DNA of 28,113 bases, from positions 1-28,113 of the IMG/VR virus record IMGVR_UViG_3300042938_001810; one strand, written 5' to 3'. Made by a program: the position numbers and the translations under genes. The notes below the pieces were generated by a model. It worked only from the letters and a program-made list of their open reading frames with translations. It made no database searches and was not told the DNA's origin. This stretch comes from a virus. Below are positions 26,362 through 28,113 of the stretch, piece by piece; within the stretch, counting starts at the first letter, position 1, and the number at the start of each line of letters is the position of its first letter.

Positions 26362-28111
26362 ATGGCATAATAGAGTATGCTTGCATCTGCTTGATGGTTG
26401 GTTCGTTGTTACGAATTCGAATATCATCATTGAAATTGTTTGTGGTGTTGCTAATCTTGTTCTGCACATTTGCAGTGTTGTTTGTGTTACCACCTGTAGC
26501 CGTGGGCATATTACGAGCCTCGTTCAATCCGTTCTGTTCTGCTGTGGCTTGAGCAACCATTCTACCCACAGTTGTGTTTGCGGTAGCAGGATTCGTAACC
26601 TTCCCTTCCACTGTAGTACTGCTTGATGCACCACCTTCTGCCGCTGTCCCCGTTGCACTTGTAGCAGCAGCAGTAATTGCGTTTTCTGCTTCTTTCCCTG
26701 TTTTCTGATCTTCGGTTCCGCCTACTTCAATCAGAGAACCAACACCAGGAATGGAAGCCACCATGTCGTAGATACCCTTGCCGCCAATTTGGTCTGCAAG
26801 CATTTCTGCTAATTTTCCACCAACCCATCCTCCACCAAGAGTTCCTACTAAGGTTCCAATTCCTGGAACGGGTATGAGTGTTCCTAGTGCACCACCACCA
26901 ATAGTTCCGAGTGCTTGACCAAGAGTTCCAACAATAGATCGACCTATTTTTTCTTTCTTTTCATCTACTGATAGTTCAGGATCACTTTTAATAGATGCAA
27001 TATCTACAGCCCCCATTACTGTTGATATAACGGCACCAAGACCAGGAAAACTAACAATGCTCTTCGCAACCTTTCCTGCATTTTTTCCAATAAAGGAACT
27101 TAATCCTTTCACTGGATTCATGCTGCTTAGTGCTGATCCTGCTTTTGCTGCAAGGTTGCTAAAGAATCCACCACCAGTACTAGCAACACCTGATGCTGCT
27201 TGACCTGCTCCACCAAGAGCACTTTTTCCTAGATTCATTGCTCCACCAACAGCACTCTTTCCTAGATTCATTGCTCCACCAACAGCACTCTTTCCTAGAT
27301 TCATTGCTCCCTTAGCAACACCTGATGCTGCTTGACCTACTTTACCGATAGTACTCTTTCCTAGATTCATTGCTCCCTTGGCAACATCAGTATTTGCAAT
27401 ACTACTGATAGCACTCTTGCTTAGATTTGCTACTCTACCAACAGCACTCTTGCCTAGATTCAGTGCTCCCTTGGCAACACCTGATGCCGCTTGACCTGCT
27501 CCACCAAGAACACTCTTACCTAAATTCATTGCTCCGCCGAGAACACTCTTACCTAAATTCATTGCTCCCTTAGCAACACCTGATGCTGCTTGACCTACTT
27601 TACCGATAGCACTCTTACCTAAATTCATTGCTCCCTTAGCAACACCTGATGCTGCTTCACTTACTCCACTAACAGCACTCTTGCCTAGATTCAGTGCTCC
27701 CTTGGTAACACCTGATGCTGCTTCACTTACTCCACTAACAGCACTCTTGCCTAGATTCAGTGCTCCCTTGGTAACACCTGATACCGATTTTCCTATTGAG
27801 GCAGTATCTTTATACAATGATGTTGTTTTAAATAACTCTAGGGATTTGGCTCCTCCAAATTTAGAAATCAATCCGCCAGCACCACGCAGTCCCTTCACTG
27901 CCAATCCGCCAGCACCACGAAGTCCCTTCACTGCCAATCCGCCAGCACCACGAAGTCCCTTCACTGCCAATCCGCCAGCACCACGCAGTCCCTTCATTGC
28001 TAGACTTGGAGCACCCAATAGTGCACTACCAATGGATTCTGCACCGCTTGCAATACTAGACATGATGCCTCCACCACCACCCATTCCTCTTAATTTCTCA
28101 AGAAGAGAGGA
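26360..28111 (-). CDS. Repetitive Gly/Ala-rich virion protein, tape-measure-like, N-terminus outside the window
   Basis: The frame is open to the window edge. The ATG at 28084 has no spaced ribosome site, and nine further codons (ending LLEKLRG) continue upstream, so the gene is probably longer. The N-terminal part has four copies of an 11-residue unit (KGLRGAGGLAV). About ten variants of a unit built on 'GAMNLGKSAVGG' and 'VGQAASGVAK' follow, likely an amphipathic helical array. Next is a Gly-zipper-like hydrophobic segment ('LGTIGGGALGTLIPVPGIGT', 'LVGTLGGGWVGGKLAEML') that could span a membrane. The tail is Asn/Thr-rich. Length, repeats and hydrophobic zipper suit a tape-measure or ejected membrane-channel protein; this is inference. 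Confidence 0.65.
   Translation of the reverse strand, partial: SSLLEKLRGMGGGGGIMSSIASGAESIGSALLGAPSLAMKGLRGAGGLAVKGLRGAGGLAVKGLRGAGGLAVKGLRGAGGLISKFGGAKSLELFKTTSLYKDTASIGKSVSGVTKGALNLGKSAVSGVSEAASGVTKGALNLGKSAVSGVSEAASGVAKGAMNLGKSAIGKVGQAASGVAKGAMNLGKSVLGGAMNLGKSVLGGAGQAASGVAKGALNLGKSAVGRVANLSKSAISSIANTDVAKGAMNLGKSTIGKVGQAASGVAKGAMNLGKSAVGGAMNLGKSAVGGAMNLGKSALGGAGQAASGVASTGGGFFSNLAAKAGSALSSMNPVKGLSSFIGKNAGKVAKSIVSFPGLGAVISTVMGAVDIASIKSDPELSVDEKKEKIGRSIVGTLGQALGTIGGGALGTLIPVPGIGTLVGTLGGGWVGGKLAEMLADQIGGKGIYDMVASIPGVGSLIEVGGTEDQKTGKEAENAITAAATSATGTAAEGGASSSTTVEGKVTNPATANTTVGRMVAQATAEQNGLNEARNMPTATGGNTNNTANVQNKISNTTNNFNDDIRIRNNEPTIKQMQAYSIMP
27180..27785 (-). repeat. Coding repeats (LGKSA units)
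   Basis: On the plus strand, segments such as CTCTTTCCTAGATTCATTGC and ACACCTGATGCTGCTT recur many times, in spacings from about 33 to 70 bp. They encode the LGKSA / QAASGVAK modules of the virion protein and stay in frame. Confidence 0.8.
27871..28002 (-). repeat. Four tandem 33-bp coding repeats
   Basis: Units start at 27871, 27904, 27937 and 27970, each beginning ATCCGCCAGCACCACG on the plus strand and differing at one to a few bases. They encode the 11-residue unit KGLRGAGGLAV. There are no spacers, so this is not CRISPR. Confidence 0.92.
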
Positions 28112-28113
28112 CA

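Noticed and set aside
27871-28002. CRISPR-like regular 33-bp repeats
   Set aside because: Units are directly adjacent without spacers and keep a reading frame coding KGLRGAGGLAV, so they are protein repeats.

Overview
The window looks like part of the genome of a large, tailed, T4-like (myovirus-type) phage. The support is a gp32-type single-stranded DNA-binding protein (25379-26302), a probable gp33-type late-transcription coactivator just upstream (25035-25277), a CobS/MoxR-type AAA+ ATPase of the kind common in marine T4-like phages (535-1878), six canonical tRNA genes, long repetitive virion-type proteins on the minus strand, and dense arrays of small plus-strand genes with 1-10 bp overlaps. 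The gp32 has no cysteine, so it lacks the T4 zinc site; I recall the same in marine T4-like phages. No photosynthesis gene is present. Two proteins carry features I associate with Planctomycetota: a PEP-CTERM-like tail (6630-7295) and paired dockerin-type calcium repeats of 'DLNGDG..DG.DLA.L..AWG' form (8144-9220). A Gram-negative host, perhaps a planctomycete, is therefore possible but not proven.

Layout. 1-3365: partial gene, CobS-like ATPase, a stand-alone copy of the ATPase N-terminal domain, small genes and tRNA-Arg. 3366-3803: non-coding, with terminators. 3804-5381 (minus): virion-type protein. 5539-9220: small genes, a metallophosphoesterase, the PEP-CTERM-like secreted protein, a DUF6321-like protein and a trypsin-like protease with dockerin repeats. 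9469-13765: outer-membrane-type protein and many small accessory genes, including a DUF5710-type protein followed by a stand-alone copy of its C-terminal domain. 14041-16149: small genes. 16160-16436: the best find, a circularly permuted tmRNA gene with its terminator. 16745-20898: promoter, tRNAs (Gly, Lys, Glu, Tyr, Thr), two abnormal tRNA-like elements, small membrane proteins, an HTH protein and a Gly/Tyr-rich secreted protein. 21146-24974 (minus): two probable tail-fibre or adhesin proteins. 25035-26302: gp33 and gp32. 26360-28111 (minus): a partial, highly repetitive tail or virion protein.

Regulation. Two promoter classes are visible. Sigma70-like promoters, several with an extended -10 (TGn before the hexamer), precede plus-strand genes. 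At four of them (GTG535, ATG5539, ATG10555, ATG11839) the start codon lies where transcription should begin, which implies leaderless mRNAs. A second motif, CTAAATA, lies 9-64 bp ahead of six genes on both strands and resembles T4-type late promoters, which fits the presence of gp33. Several Rho-independent terminators separate the units.

How the genes may work together. tRNAs plus tmRNA suggest that the phage brings its own translation support and ribosome rescue. The tmRNA appears to encode a degron-like tag ending A-N-Q-L-A-M-A-A. Three exported proteins (PEP-CTERM-like, outer-membrane-type, Gly/Tyr-rich) suggest remodelling of the infected cell surface. All functional statements come from reading the sequence and from memory of protein families; no database search was run.
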